Below, piece by piece: positions 36,418-45,868 of a stretch of 64,000 nt of DNA. Below the pieces are notes generated by a model. That model saw nothing but the letters and a program-made list of their open reading frames with translations. It did no database searches and was not told the origin of the DNA. The stretch is from Candidatus Brevundimonas colombiensis. GTDB taxonomy: Bacteria; Pseudomonadota; Alphaproteobacteria; Caulobacterales; Caulobacteraceae. The position numbers were made by a program, and so were the translations under genes. Every line of letters starts with the position of its first letter. Position 1 is the stretch's first letter. Where the stretch lies: positions 682,001 to 746,000 of the forward strand of contig CP119326.1 of assembly GCA_029202665.1 (NCBI GenBank), in the 5' to 3' direction.

Positions 36418-37305
36418 TCAGATGTCCAGCAACAGGCCCAGGCGCCGCAACACCGTCTGCTGCCAGGGCCTGAGGGCGTAGAGGTCGCCGAACAGCGCGG
36501 CCTCCGTCCCGGCCTGTCGCGCCTCGACATAGGCGGCCTGCTGGCGACGGCGGCGGCGGCCCATTTCGACAGTGTCGCCCGCCGCTGCGCGCCGGTCCCA
36601 CTTGGCCCGCCAGACATCGAGGCCGATGGCGTCGTAATGCAGCAGCCAGGCCGTGCGGCCGGTCCGGGGGTCGCGCGCCAGCGCCGCCTTCAACGGCCGG
36701 TCGTCGCGCTTGGACTCGTGGATGCAGACCCTGACGTCCGCCAGCCCGCGCCGCACCGCGTGCTTGCCCATATGGTGCGCCAGAAGACCGCGCACGAAGA
36801 AGCGGCCGCGCCCGGGATAGATCAGATCGGCGAACTGATCCGGGAACGGCCCATGATAGGGTTTGCGCGCCAACCGCGCCCCGTATTCCTGCGTCAGGTC
36901 GTCGCCGGCCCGCCACACCGCCTCGATCGAGGGGAAGATGACCGCCTCGCGCTCGGCCGGCACGGCGCCCAGCACGGCAGCCACGTCGACATCGCCCAGG
37001 ATCATTTCATCGATGTCGACGACCAGCAGCCAATCGGCGGCCAGGGTGGAATAGGCGTCGGCATAGACGACCCTCTGCCGATCCTCCACCGTCGCGGGCC
37101 GACCGCCGCGCGCGACCCAGAAGGCGGCGTCGCAGACGATCAGATCGTCGGGGCCTAGCCCGACCTCGGTCGGGTCAGGCGCCCGGTCACCGTCGAAATA
37201 AATCCTGATCCGCGCCGCGCGCCGACGCCGATAATGATCGACGAAGGCCGCGAGATGACGCGCGGGGGCCAGGGCCATCGCGACCACTTCGAAATCCGGC
37301 AACAT
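36418..37305 (-). CDS. Glycosyltransferase family 2-like protein
   Basis: A 295-residue protein with no signal peptide. The central VVDIDEMIL carries the D97-x-D99 metal-nucleotide-sugar motif typical of GT-A enzymes of the Glyco_tranf_2_4 type, and the N-terminal segment FEVVAMALAPARHLAAFVDHYRR is the usual first strand and helix of that family. LAHHMGKHAVRRG and LLHYDAIG are also family-like. The acceptor sugar or protein is unknown. It sits between sucC (terminator upstream) and the toxin-antitoxin pair on the same strand, and is unrelated to the TCA cycle. Confidence 0.83.
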   Translation of the reverse strand: MLPDFEVVAMALAPARHLAAFVDHYRRRRAARIRIYFDGDRAPDPTEVGLGPDDLIVCDAAFWVARGGRPATVEDRQRVVYADAYSTLAADWLLVVDIDEMILGDVDVAAVLGAVPAEREAVIFPSIEAVWRAGDDLTQEYGARLARKPYHGPFPDQFADLIYPGRGRFFVRGLLAHHMGKHAVRRGLADVRVCIHESKRDDRPLKAALARDPRTGRTAWLLHYDAIGLDVWRAKWDRRAAAGDTVEMGRRRRRQQAAYVEARQAGTEAALFGDLYALRPWQQTVLRRLGLLLDI

Positions 37306-37360
37306 CCCCTCCCCGTCCCTATGCGACGACTATGGCGGGGCGCCGGAGCCGTCCGCAACG

Positions 37361-37391
37361 AGAAACGGCGACGCTGCAAGCAGCGCCGCCG
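37361..37391 (-). terminator. Intrinsic terminator of sucC
   Basis: On the minus strand CGGCGGCGCTGC pairs with GCAGCGTCGCCG (one G-T wobble) around a two-base loop, followed by TTTCTCGTT. It would end the sucC transcript before the glycosyltransferase gene. Confidence 0.8.
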
Positions 37392-37418
37392 TCACGCGAC
37401 CACCAGGGTCTTTTGGTC

Positions 37419-38609
<1,191 letters not shown>

Positions 38610-38642
38610 GGAAACCGCCGCAATCTTCGCTGGGGAGAGTTG

Positions 38643-38660
38643 CGGGGCTTATAAGCCCCG
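38643..38660. promoter_or_regulatory. 18-bp perfect palindrome upstream of sucC
   Basis: CGGGGCTTATAAGCCCCG, 33 bp upstream of the sucC ATG and 36 bp after the MFS stop. It may be a regulator operator for sucC or a weak terminator hairpin of the MFS gene; there is no T tract. Confidence 0.5.
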
Positions 38661-38696
38661 CCCCTTCGCAGGTGCAACAGTATGTGAACGGGGAAT

Positions 38697-40244
38697 TTAG
38701 TCGACCCAGTCGCGTTTCAGCGTGCGCGAGGCCCCGATCAGCAGGATGGCGGCCAGCACATAGAAGCCCATGCCGGTGTAGATGGCCCATCTCAGGCTCT
38801 CTTCGCCGAAGCGCGGCGCCAACAGGTCGCTCATCCAGCCGAAGTAATAGAAGCCCACCGCGATCCCGAGCAGGTTGTTCACCAGCAGGAACAGGGCCGA
38901 GGCGGTCGAACGCATGGCCGCCGGAACCAGATGCTGCACCGCCGCCGTGATCGGACCCAGCCAGGCCAGGTTCAGCCCTGTCGGAAGCAGGAAGATGAAG
39001 AAGGCCAGGGTCAGCTGCTGAACGTGACTGCCGCCGCCCGGCAGGACCAGTCCGATCAGCCACGGCGAGTTCATCGCCAGGATGAAACAGGGCGCCGAGA
39101 TCAGAAAGGCGATGGCGGGCGTCAGCGGATAGGCGCCCTTGCCCTTTTTCGACAGCTTGTCGGCGATCGTGCCGCCCAGCCAGATGCCCAAAAGGCCGCC
39201 GATCAGGGCGATGCCGGCGTAATAGACGCTGGTCTGTTTCAAGGTCAGGTCGAAGCTGCGCATGAAGAACAGCGGCAGCCAACCGGCGACGCCGTAACCG
39301 CACACCGACGACGAAGCGGCGCCCAGGGCCAGCAGCCAGAAGCTGGGTTTCCTGATCACCACCGAGGCCGTGCGCCGCGCGATCGTCAGCGACACGCCGA
39401 TCACCACCGCCAGCAAGCCGCCGAAGCCCAGCACCAGCGGATTGCCCAGCGACGTCCCCATCAGCCAGCTCAGACCGGCCAGGATCAGCAGGCCGACGCC
39501 CAAGCCCAGCATGATCTGGGCGGCGATCTTGCCGGCTCGGTCCGCGCCAAGAGGCGCAGCGGCGGTGTCCGGCGCGGGGGCCGCGACCTGGGCCTCGGTC
39601 CTGACCGCATCCATTCCGCCGCGTTTGGGATCGCGCACCGTCAGGCGAAGCAGCGGCGCGACCAGCAGGCCCAGCAGGCCGACCACCACGAAGGCCGTGC
39701 GCCAGCCATACGTCGCCGCCAGCAGCCCGCCGACCAGGGTGCCCGCCGCCATGCCCAGCGGAATGCCGAAGGCGAAGGCCGCCATGGCCCGCGCCCGCTG
39801 ATGCGGCGGGAAATAGTCGGCGATCAGCGAATAGGCCGGGGCCACCCCGCCCGCCTCGCCCACGCCCACGCCCATCCGGCACAGGAACAGCTGCCCGAAC
39901 GATCCCGCCATGCCGCACAGGGCGGTGAAGCCCGACCAGACGGCCAGCGCCCCGGTCATGATCCAGACCCGGCTGAACCGATCCGCCATCCAGGCCAGAG
40001 GAATGGCCAGTGTCGAATAGACCGAGGCGAAGGCGATGCCGCCCAACAGGCCGAACTGGCTGTCGGACATGCCGAACTCAGCCTTCAGCGGCGCGGCCAG
40101 GATGCCGATGATCTGCCGATCCAGGAAGTTCAGCATGTAGATCAGGATCAGCACCGCCAGCACATAGTAGCGATAGCCGGGGCGTTCGTGGCGCGCCCCG
40201 CCCTCGACGGGATCGTCCTGAGCCGCCAGCGTCTCCGTCGTCAT
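38697..40244 (-). CDS. MFS transporter, spinster-like
   Basis: A 515-residue inner-membrane protein. The N-terminal YYVLAVLILIYMLNFLDRQIIGI and the downstream motif A-like LAWMADRFSRVWIM, with GVGVGEAGGVAPAYSLIADYF, place it in the group that contains spinster and related proton-linked transporters, common near TonB receptors in this order. The substrate is unknown. Twelve to fourteen helices are predicted by eye. It follows the TonB-receptor gene at 40362-42605 on the same strand, but a terminator lies between. Confidence 0.9.
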   Translation of the reverse strand: MTTETLAAQDDPVEGGARHERPGYRYYVLAVLILIYMLNFLDRQIIGILAAPLKAEFGMSDSQFGLLGGIAFASVYSTLAIPLAWMADRFSRVWIMTGALAVWSGFTALCGMAGSFGQLFLCRMGVGVGEAGGVAPAYSLIADYFPPHQRARAMAAFAFGIPLGMAAGTLVGGLLAATYGWRTAFVVVGLLGLLVAPLLRLTVRDPKRGGMDAVRTEAQVAAPAPDTAAAPLGADRAGKIAAQIMLGLGVGLLILAGLSWLMGTSLGNPLVLGFGGLLAVVIGVSLTIARRTASVVIRKPSFWLLALGAASSSVCGYGVAGWLPLFFMRSFDLTLKQTSVYYAGIALIGGLLGIWLGGTIADKLSKKGKGAYPLTPAIAFLISAPCFILAMNSPWLIGLVLPGGGSHVQQLTLAFFIFLLPTGLNLAWLGPITAAVQHLVPAAMRSTASALFLLVNNLLGIAVGFYYFGWMSDLLAPRFGEESLRWAIYTGMGFYVLAAILLIGASRTLKRDWVD

Positions 40245-40306
40245 CGCGTTTCCCCCTCGGCGTCTTTTTGTCGGAGCGAGCCTAGCCGCAAGCCTGCCCC
40301 CTGCAA

Positions 40307-40338
40307 AGCAAAGGGCGACGGCCGCAAGACCGCCGCCC
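40307..40338 (-). terminator. Intrinsic terminator of the TonB receptor gene
   Basis: On the minus strand GGGCGGCGG pairs with CCGTCGCCC (one G-T wobble) around an eight-base loop and is followed by TTTGCTTTG. Confidence 0.75.
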
Positions 40339-40361
40339 TCGTTCAGGCGTTCAGATCGCGA

Positions 40362-42605
40362 TCAGAACTTCAGGCCCAGGGTCGCCGTGACCGTGCGCGG
40401 CGGGCCGTAGAAGCCGATGATCGAATCTCCGGTCAGCGCGCCGGGGAAGCTGTAGCCGCCGACACGGTAGCGTTCGTCGCCCAGGTTCTTGCCGTGCACG
40501 CCGAAGGTCAGTCGGTCGTTGGACGAGGTCCAGACGATACTGGCGTCATACATCCAGTAGGCCCCCTGATCGAGCAGGGGCGAGGGCGTCTCGAACTGCT
40601 GATAGGCGCCGCGATAGGCGACCGACGGAATGAAGGCGATCGACGAACCGTTGGCCATGAACCAGTTGTAGGTCGCCCCGATCGAGCCGGTCCATTCCGG
40701 CGTGTTCTGGAAGTGGCGCTGCGACGACACGTCGACGACGCACCCCGGCAGGGTGGGGCAGGAGGTATTGCCCGAAGCGGTCGGGATATAGGCCAGGAAC
40801 TGGTCGAACTTGGCGTCGATATAGCTGAGCGAGGCGTTCAGCGTCAGGGCGCTGGTCGGACGGAAACGCCCTTCGAACTCCCAGCCGCGGATCGAGGACG
40901 AACCGACATTGTCCACCACCGAGGCGACGGTGGCGCCGGCGGGGTATTGGGTCGTGATCTGCTGGTCTTCATAGCTGGAGTCGAAGATCGCCGTGGCGAA
41001 GGTCAGACGGCGATCCAGCAGCGAGCCCTTCAGACCGATCTCATAGGTCTCGACGGTTTCCGGCGCATAGCCGTTGACGGTGGCGGGATACAGAACCGCA
41101 TCGCCGCGCATGTCGAAGCCGCCCGACTTGAACCCTTCGCCCCACGAGGCGTAGGCCGTCAGATCCGGGCCGAACTTGTAGTTGACCGAGACACGGGGCG
41201 TGAACTTCTCGAAATCACGCGTGCGCGTATAGTTGGTGCGCGGCAGGCCCAGCGGCACGGCGGCGTTGTTGCCGAAATAGGGGCTGCGGATGCCCAGATA
41301 CTGCTGACGGAAGACCGTGCCTTCCTTCTCGTCCTTGGTGAAGCGGCCGCCGACCGAGACCGACAGGGCGTCGGTCACGTCATAGCTGAAGTCGGCGAAG
41401 GCCGCGTAGCTTTTGGTCGCCACCGAGCCCGAGGTCAGGGTGGTCAGATTGGCCAGACCCACCACGGTGTCGAAGGCGCCCGAGGCGTTGGCGTCCATGT
41501 AGAAGACGCCGGCGACGCCGTTCAGCCGGCCTGCGCTGACCAGAACCTGAAACTCCTGGCTGAACTGGTCGTCGTTGTAGGCCGCCGGAATGTCCAGAAT
41601 AGGCTGCGGCAGGTTGTCGAAGTCGATGTTGCCGCGCGTGAAGCCATCCCGATAGGCCGTGATCGACTTGAAGGTGAACATGTCGCTCATCTCCCACTCG
41701 CCGGTCAGCGACAGGCCGCGCGTCTGGACGCGATTCTTGTCACCCGCGCCAGCGTTGGTGTCATAGACATCCGACGGCGACGGCGCGACCTCGCGGTGGC
41801 CGTGGCGGGCGTTGGAATCGTCGTTCACCAGATCGCCGGCCAGTCGGAAGAACAGATTGTCGGTCGGGGACCATTCCGCGCTGGCGCGGAAGGCGGTGAC
41901 GTCCTTGTTGTAGTGTTCGTTGCCGGTGTTCAGGTTCGTGCCGTAGCCATCGCGCAGATAGCGGGCCAGGGCGGCGGAGACCTTGAACTGGTCATTGAAG
42001 GGCAGCTGGGCGCTGGCGATCACATCGCGCTGATTATAGCTGCCGTAGGAGGCGCGCAGGCGGCCTTCCGGCTCATCGGCGTTGATGCGGCTGGTGACAT
42101 ATTTGATCGCGCCGCCGATGGTGTTGCGGCCATACAGGGTGCCTTGCGGACCGCGCAGCACCTCGACGCGCTCCACATCGAAAATGTCCAGGACGGCGGC
42201 TTGCGGCCGGGCCACATAGACGTCGTCGATATAGAGGCCCACGCCGGGATCGAAGCCCCACAGAGGATCCTGCTGGCCCACGCCCCGGATGAAAGAAATC
42301 AGGGTCGAGTTCGACCCCCGCGCCGCGTTCAGCGTCAGGCTGGGCGTCGAACGCGCCAGTTCGGTGATGTCCAGGGCGCCCCGCGCCTCAAGCTGTTCGC
42401 CGCTGACGGCCGTGACCGCGACCGGCACATCCTGCAAGCTCTCCACCCGACGGCGCGCGGTGACGACGATGTCGTCGACAGTCGCCGCATCCTGATTGGC
42501 GTTGGCGGCCTGAACGGCCGTCTCGACGTCCTGGGCGACCGAGGCCCCCGCAAGCACGCCCCACGCCGCGCCGGCCAGCAGCGCGCACTTCACATGACGA
42601 TTCAT
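40362..42605 (-). CDS. TonB-dependent outer-membrane receptor
   Basis: A 747-residue outer-membrane barrel with a signal peptide ending GASVAQ. The TonB-box region is DDIVVTARRRVESLQDVPV, the plug domain includes FIRGVGQQDPLWGFDPGVGLYIDDVYVARPQ and RVEVLRGPQGTLYGRNTIGGAI, and the last residue is Phe (ATLGLKF), as needed for barrel assembly. It belongs to the large Sphingomonas/Caulobacter-type receptor group, whose ligands are often plant or aromatic compounds; the ligand here is unknown. It is divergent from a TetR gene. Confidence 0.95.
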   Translation of the reverse strand: MNRHVKCALLAGAAWGVLAGASVAQDVETAVQAANANQDAATVDDIVVTARRRVESLQDVPVAVTAVSGEQLEARGALDITELARSTPSLTLNAARGSNSTLISFIRGVGQQDPLWGFDPGVGLYIDDVYVARPQAAVLDIFDVERVEVLRGPQGTLYGRNTIGGAIKYVTSRINADEPEGRLRASYGSYNQRDVIASAQLPFNDQFKVSAALARYLRDGYGTNLNTGNEHYNKDVTAFRASAEWSPTDNLFFRLAGDLVNDDSNARHGHREVAPSPSDVYDTNAGAGDKNRVQTRGLSLTGEWEMSDMFTFKSITAYRDGFTRGNIDFDNLPQPILDIPAAYNDDQFSQEFQVLVSAGRLNGVAGVFYMDANASGAFDTVVGLANLTTLTSGSVATKSYAAFADFSYDVTDALSVSVGGRFTKDEKEGTVFRQQYLGIRSPYFGNNAAVPLGLPRTNYTRTRDFEKFTPRVSVNYKFGPDLTAYASWGEGFKSGGFDMRGDAVLYPATVNGYAPETVETYEIGLKGSLLDRRLTFATAIFDSSYEDQQITTQYPAGATVASVVDNVGSSSIRGWEFEGRFRPTSALTLNASLSYIDAKFDQFLAYIPTASGNTSCPTLPGCVVDVSSQRHFQNTPEWTGSIGATYNWFMANGSSIAFIPSVAYRGAYQQFETPSPLLDQGAYWMYDASIVWTSSNDRLTFGVHGKNLGDERYRVGGYSFPGALTGDSIIGFYGPPRTVTATLGLKF

Positions 42606-42748
42606 GGTCCAAACCCCTTTGTCGTTTCCAGCCCGTTGACGCTTTTATTCAGCGTTCAATGATTTTCATGGAAACTGACCCGGTTTCGTCCGGCTGTCAA
42701 ACATTACGCTGACGTTGCGTCACGTCACGGGCCGACCGTGGCGCCGCT

Positions 42749-42818
42749 GCACCGTCGTCGGCGTCACGGTCGGGGCGCCACGGCCGGGACGCCATCGTCG
42801 TTGCGCCATCGTCGGGGC
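42749..42818. repeat. Five tandem 14-bp repeats upstream of the TetR gene
   Basis: Units GCACCGTCGTCGGC, GTCACGGTCGGGGC, GCCACGGCCGGGAC, GCCATCGTCGTTGC and GCCATCGTCGGGGC run end to end, about 18 bp before the TetR ATG, in the 230-bp gap between that gene and the divergent TonB receptor. The rest of the gap holds an AT-richer stretch near 42640-42710 with ordinary promoter character. Confidence 0.85.
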
Positions 42819-42835
42819 GCGCCTAGCCTTGGCGG

Positions 42836-43594
42836 ATGAGCAAGACAGACGCCGCCCTGCCCGCTACCCGCCCCGTGGCCGCCGCGCGCCGCAAGGCCAC
42901 CGGCGCAGTGGCGACCAGGCGCGGCCGCCCGCCCAAGACCAAGGCCCAGGCGGCGGGCGAGACTCGCGACCTGATCCTTGACGCGGCCGAGGACCTGTTC
43001 TCCAAACACGGCTTCTACGGCGTGACCATCCGCGAAGTGGCGCGCGAAGCTGGCGTGGACACCGCCCTGGTCCACTATTATTTCGGCGCCAAGCGCGAGC
43101 TGTTCGACGCGGTCTTCCTGCGCCGGGCCGAGGTGTGGAACACCGACCGGGTCGCCGCCATCGACCGCTATGCGGAAGGCGCGGGCGAGGACATGACGCT
43201 GGAGGGGCTGCTGGAAGCCTTTCTGAGGCCGCCATTCGAATGGTCGCTGAAGGGCGGGCCGGGGTGGAAACACTATGCCGCCCTGGTGGCCCAGACCAAC
43301 GCCAACCCCAGTTTCGGCGGCGAGACGATGGCCCGCTATTTCGACCCGGCCATCCATCGGCTCATCGAACTGATCGCACGGGTGCTGCCGGGCGCCAGCG
43401 AGATCGACCTGTACTGGGGCTATCACAATCTGTCGGGCGCCCTGACCCTGACGCTGGGCGAGACGGGACGGCTGGACCGGCTCTCGAACGGGCGGGCGCG
43501 GTCGGGCGATCTGGAGACGGCGGGCGACTATATGGTGCGGTTCGCGGCGGCGGGTTTCCGGGCCGTGGCGGGGATGTCGGCCGACAAGGGCTGA
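42836..43594 (+). CDS. TetR-family transcriptional regulator
   Basis: A 252-residue regulator. The helix-turn-helix domain begins ETRDLILDAAEDLFSKHGF and contains TIREVAREAGVDTALVHYYFG. It is preceded by a basic tail with an AT-hook-like RRGRPPKTK (about 28-36). The C-terminal ligand pocket is specific to the group with YWGYHNLSGALTLTLGETGRL. It is divergent from the TonB receptor and probably controls it. It overlaps no neighbour; a DUF2306 gene is convergent four bases away. Confidence 0.9.
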   Translation: MSKTDAALPATRPVAAARRKATGAVATRRGRPPKTKAQAAGETRDLILDAAEDLFSKHGFYGVTIREVAREAGVDTALVHYYFGAKRELFDAVFLRRAEVWNTDRVAAIDRYAEGAGEDMTLEGLLEAFLRPPFEWSLKGGPGWKHYAALVAQTNANPSFGGETMARYFDPAIHRLIELIARVLPGASEIDLYWGYHNLSGALTLTLGETGRLDRLSNGRARSGDLETAGDYMVRFAAAGFRAVAGMSADKG

Positions 43595-43598
43595 TCCG

Positions 43599-44132
43599 TC
43601 ACCCCGGACCGAAGAAGACCGCCCACATCAGCCGGCCAGGCAGGAAGGTCAGAAGCCCCGCCACGATCAGGCCGCCCACGAACATGCCTGTCATGGCGCG
43701 CCGGTGGGCCGCCACCCGATGCCGCCGGGCGGCATAGACCGCCATCGGCAGGCCGACCACGGTCCAGCCGCTGAGCAGATGGATCAGCGACAGCCCCGCC
43801 GGGCCGTCCGGATTGATCTGGTGGATGAAGAATGAGCTGACCGCCGTCGTTCCCATGGCCAGGACCCACAGCCAGCCCAGGGTCCGGTGCAGCCTGTCGC
43901 CCTTGACGCCCGCCAACAGGACCACCCCGATGGCCAGGGCGATCAGGGCGGCGGCGACGTGAATCTGGATAGCGCCGGGGGCGGCCAGAAGCAGGGGCAA
44001 GCGCGGGGCGTGAAGGCCCCACGCCCCCGGCCCCGTCAACCGACCGCCGGCGCGGGTCAGATAGCCGACCAACGGCCATCCCAGCAGCAGGAGGGCGAGG
44101 GCGGAGGATGCGAGGCGGGTCGAACGGGTCAT
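43599..44132 (-). CDS. DUF2306-like membrane protein
   Basis: A 177-residue protein with five hydrophobic segments. HVAAALIALAIGVVLLAG, HRTLGWLWVLAMGTTAVSSFFIH and LSLIHLLSGWTVVGLPMAVYAA carry the scattered histidines of the DUF2306 family, which may be haem- or cytochrome b561-like. AGGAG eight bases before the ATG supports the start. It is divergent from a LytTR regulator gene (168 bp between starts), which suggests shared control. The function is unknown. Confidence 0.8.
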   Translation of the reverse strand: MTRSTRLASSALALLLLGWPLVGYLTRAGGRLTGPGAWGLHAPRLPLLLAAPGAIQIHVAAALIALAIGVVLLAGVKGDRLHRTLGWLWVLAMGTTAVSSFFIHQINPDGPAGLSLIHLLSGWTVVGLPMAVYAARRHRVAAHRRAMTGMFVGGLIVAGLLTFLPGRLMWAVFFGPG

Positions 44133-44193
44133 GACGAAGCTCCTGTCGTTAGGCCGTCCTGTCAGGCGGGACGGACGGCCGCACCCGGCCTTT

Positions 44194-44227
44194 CGCCAAC
44201 GGCCACGGCGCCTGCGCCAACGCCCAC
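44194..44227. promoter_or_regulatory. Direct repeat with 21-bp period: candidate LytTR binding site
   Basis: CGCCAACGGCCAC (44194-44206) and CGCCAACGCCCAC (44215-44227) differ at one position and start 21 bp apart. LytTR proteins bind two direct repeats spaced about two helical turns. A further TTTCGCC at 44232 repeats the flank seen at 44191. The site lies between the DUF2306 and LytTR genes. Assignment is by position and spacing. Confidence 0.55.
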
Positions 44228-44300
44228 CTGCTTTCGCCCGAAAGGAAATCATGGTCTCAAGACGCGATCGTCCGCCCTTGCCGAAAGCCGCCCGCCCGTT

Positions 44301-45065
44301 ATGAACCCAGCCGCCGCAGACCGGCGCCGCGCCTTCGTCAGGGGGCTGATCGTCGCCGTGGCGGGCGGCGCCTTCCTGGCCGCCACGGGAGCGTTCGGAA
44401 CCTCGGGCGCGCCGTTCGGCCCGCGCCTGGCCTATTGGGTGGCAGTGATGGTGGCGGGCGGACTGTGGGGGCATCTGTGCGGGGCGCTGGTCAGCCGGTT
44501 CCTGGATATGGACGAGCGGCCCTGGCTGAACATCGCCGTGATGACGGCGGTCATCACGGGCCCCTTGAGCGTGCTGGTCTGGGCGGCGACGGGGCTGTTC
44601 TTCGTCCGGCGCCTGTATCCGCTGGCGGCCCTGCCGCAGCTGGTTCTGCCCGTGCTGATCGTGACGGCGGCGGTGACGACCCTGACCGTCTTTCTGGGGC
44701 GCGCCCATCCGGTGCAGACCCACGCACCGACGTCCAGCGAACCGGCGCGCCCCGCCCGGTTCCTGGATCGACTGCCGCTGCGGCTCAAGGGGGCGACGAT
44801 CCGCGCAGTCCAGGCCGAGGACCATTATCTGCGCATCCACACCGACCGGGGATCGGACCTTATCCTGATGCGGCTGTCGGACGCGGTCGAAGAGCTGGAG
44901 GGTCTGGAAGGCGCCCAGACCCATCGCAGCTGGTGGGTGGCCAAGGACGCCGTGCGCGGGGTCGAGCGCGGCGACGGCCGCGCCACCCTGACGCTGGACG
45001 GGGGCCTGTCGGCGCCGGTCAGCCGCCGCTACGCCCGGATGCTGCGCGACGCCGACTGGTGGTGA
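44301..45065 (+). CDS. Membrane-anchored LytTR DNA-binding regulator
   Basis: A 254-residue protein. The first 145 residues form four membrane helices (FVRGLIVAVAGGAFLAATGAF, YWVAVMVAGGLWGHLCGALV, WLNIAVMTAVITGPLSVLVWAAT and LPQLVLPVLIVTAAVTTL). The C-terminal LytTR domain (about 155-250) includes IRAVQAEDHYLRIHTDRG and THRSWWVAK. Such proteins are membrane transcription factors without a receiver. The divergent DUF2306 gene is a likely target or partner. The start at 44301 was chosen because it begins just before the first helix. Confidence 0.88.
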   Translation: MNPAAADRRRAFVRGLIVAVAGGAFLAATGAFGTSGAPFGPRLAYWVAVMVAGGLWGHLCGALVSRFLDMDERPWLNIAVMTAVITGPLSVLVWAATGLFFVRRLYPLAALPQLVLPVLIVTAAVTTLTVFLGRAHPVQTHAPTSSEPARPARFLDRLPLRLKGATIRAVQAEDHYLRIHTDRGSDLILMRLSDAVEELEGLEGAQTHRSWWVAKDAVRGVERGDGRATLTLDGGLSAPVSRRYARMLRDADWW

Positions 45066-45084
45066 ACCCGCCGACGCCATACGC

Positions 45085-45783
45085 TCAGGAAGCGAACTGG
45101 GCCGTGAGACGGGCGACCAAATCCTCCACCGCCGTCTCGGCCGCCGCGATCGAGTTCGCCAGGCGCGCATCGCCGAATTCGTCGTATTCGATCGCGATCG
45201 TGTCGCTCTCGCCAAGTCCGATATAGGCCAGCGGCGTCTTCAACCCGGCCTCGACCAGATTGAGCTTCTCCAGACGCTCGCCTTCGCCATAGCCGTAATC
45301 GCCCCGCGCCGTGAGAATGACCAGGCGCTTGCCCGCCGGCAGCATGGGCCAATAGGGTTCGCCCGGCCTGTTGCGATCGAAACCGAAGGTCACGCCGACG
45401 CGGACGACATTGTCGATCCAGGCTTTCAATGTCGCCGGCAGGCCGAAATTATACATCGGGGCGCCGATCACCACGAGGTCGGCCGAAATGAGCGCGGCCG
45501 TCAAGGCGTCGCTTTCCGCCAACACTGCCTTTTGCGCCCCGCTGCGCTGATCCGCCGGGGTGAAAGCGGCCGCGATCCAGGCGTTGTCGACCGGCGACGG
45601 CGGATGCGAGAGCAGGTCCAGATGGGTGAAGACGTCGTTCGGCCGGGTCGCCGACCAGGCCTCGACGAACCGGCGCCCCAGCCGCCGCGTATGCGAACCG
45701 TGACGAACCCGGTCCGATTCGCCGAGCCGGGCGCTGGCGTCAATGTGAAGCAGGCGGCGAACAGGATTTCGCGACGGAATCAT
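45085..45783 (-). CDS. azoR: FMN-dependent NADH azoreductase
   Basis: A 232-residue flavodoxin-like enzyme. The FMN-binding segments LLHIDASARLGESDR and APMYNFGLPATLKAWID are diagnostic of AzoR. ARGDYGYGEG lies on the flavin edge. It reduces azo dyes and quinones with NADH and is thought to protect against thiol or quinone stress. The N-terminus is slightly longer than in E. coli. It is divergent from a LysR gene, the usual arrangement for an inducible azoreductase. Confidence 0.92.
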   Translation of the reverse strand: MIPSRNPVRRLLHIDASARLGESDRVRHGSHTRRLGRRFVEAWSATRPNDVFTHLDLLSHPPSPVDNAWIAAAFTPADQRSGAQKAVLAESDALTAALISADLVVIGAPMYNFGLPATLKAWIDNVVRVGVTFGFDRNRPGEPYWPMLPAGKRLVILTARGDYGYGEGERLEKLNLVEAGLKTPLAYIGLGESDTIAIEYDEFGDARLANSIAAAETAVEDLVARLTAQFAS

Positions 45784-45818
45784 GATGTTATGGACCTTAT
45801 GTATATAAACGTCAGGCC

Positions 45819-45834
45819 ACAGGCTTAAGCTTGT
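45819..45834. promoter_or_regulatory. Palindrome between azoR and LysR: candidate LysR operator
   Basis: ACAgGCTTAAGCtTGT is a near-perfect 16-bp palindrome with one mismatched pair, in the 85-bp gap between divergent azoR and LysR genes. LysR proteins commonly bind such sites next to their own gene. Confidence 0.5.
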
Positions 45835-45868
45835 AAATCCGGCGCGACGAACGCGGATTCTTCAGCCG

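Noticed and set aside
35817..37158. Plus-strand frames across the toxin-antitoxin and glycosyltransferase genes
   Set aside because: Shadows without motifs. The minus strand carries the PIN and RHH motifs and the DxD motif.
38931..42662. A 1243-codon open frame antisense to the MFS and TonB-receptor genes
   Set aside because: It arises from high GC in the opposite frame. It is Gln/Arg/Asp-rich with no domain, whereas the minus strand encodes clear family proteins.
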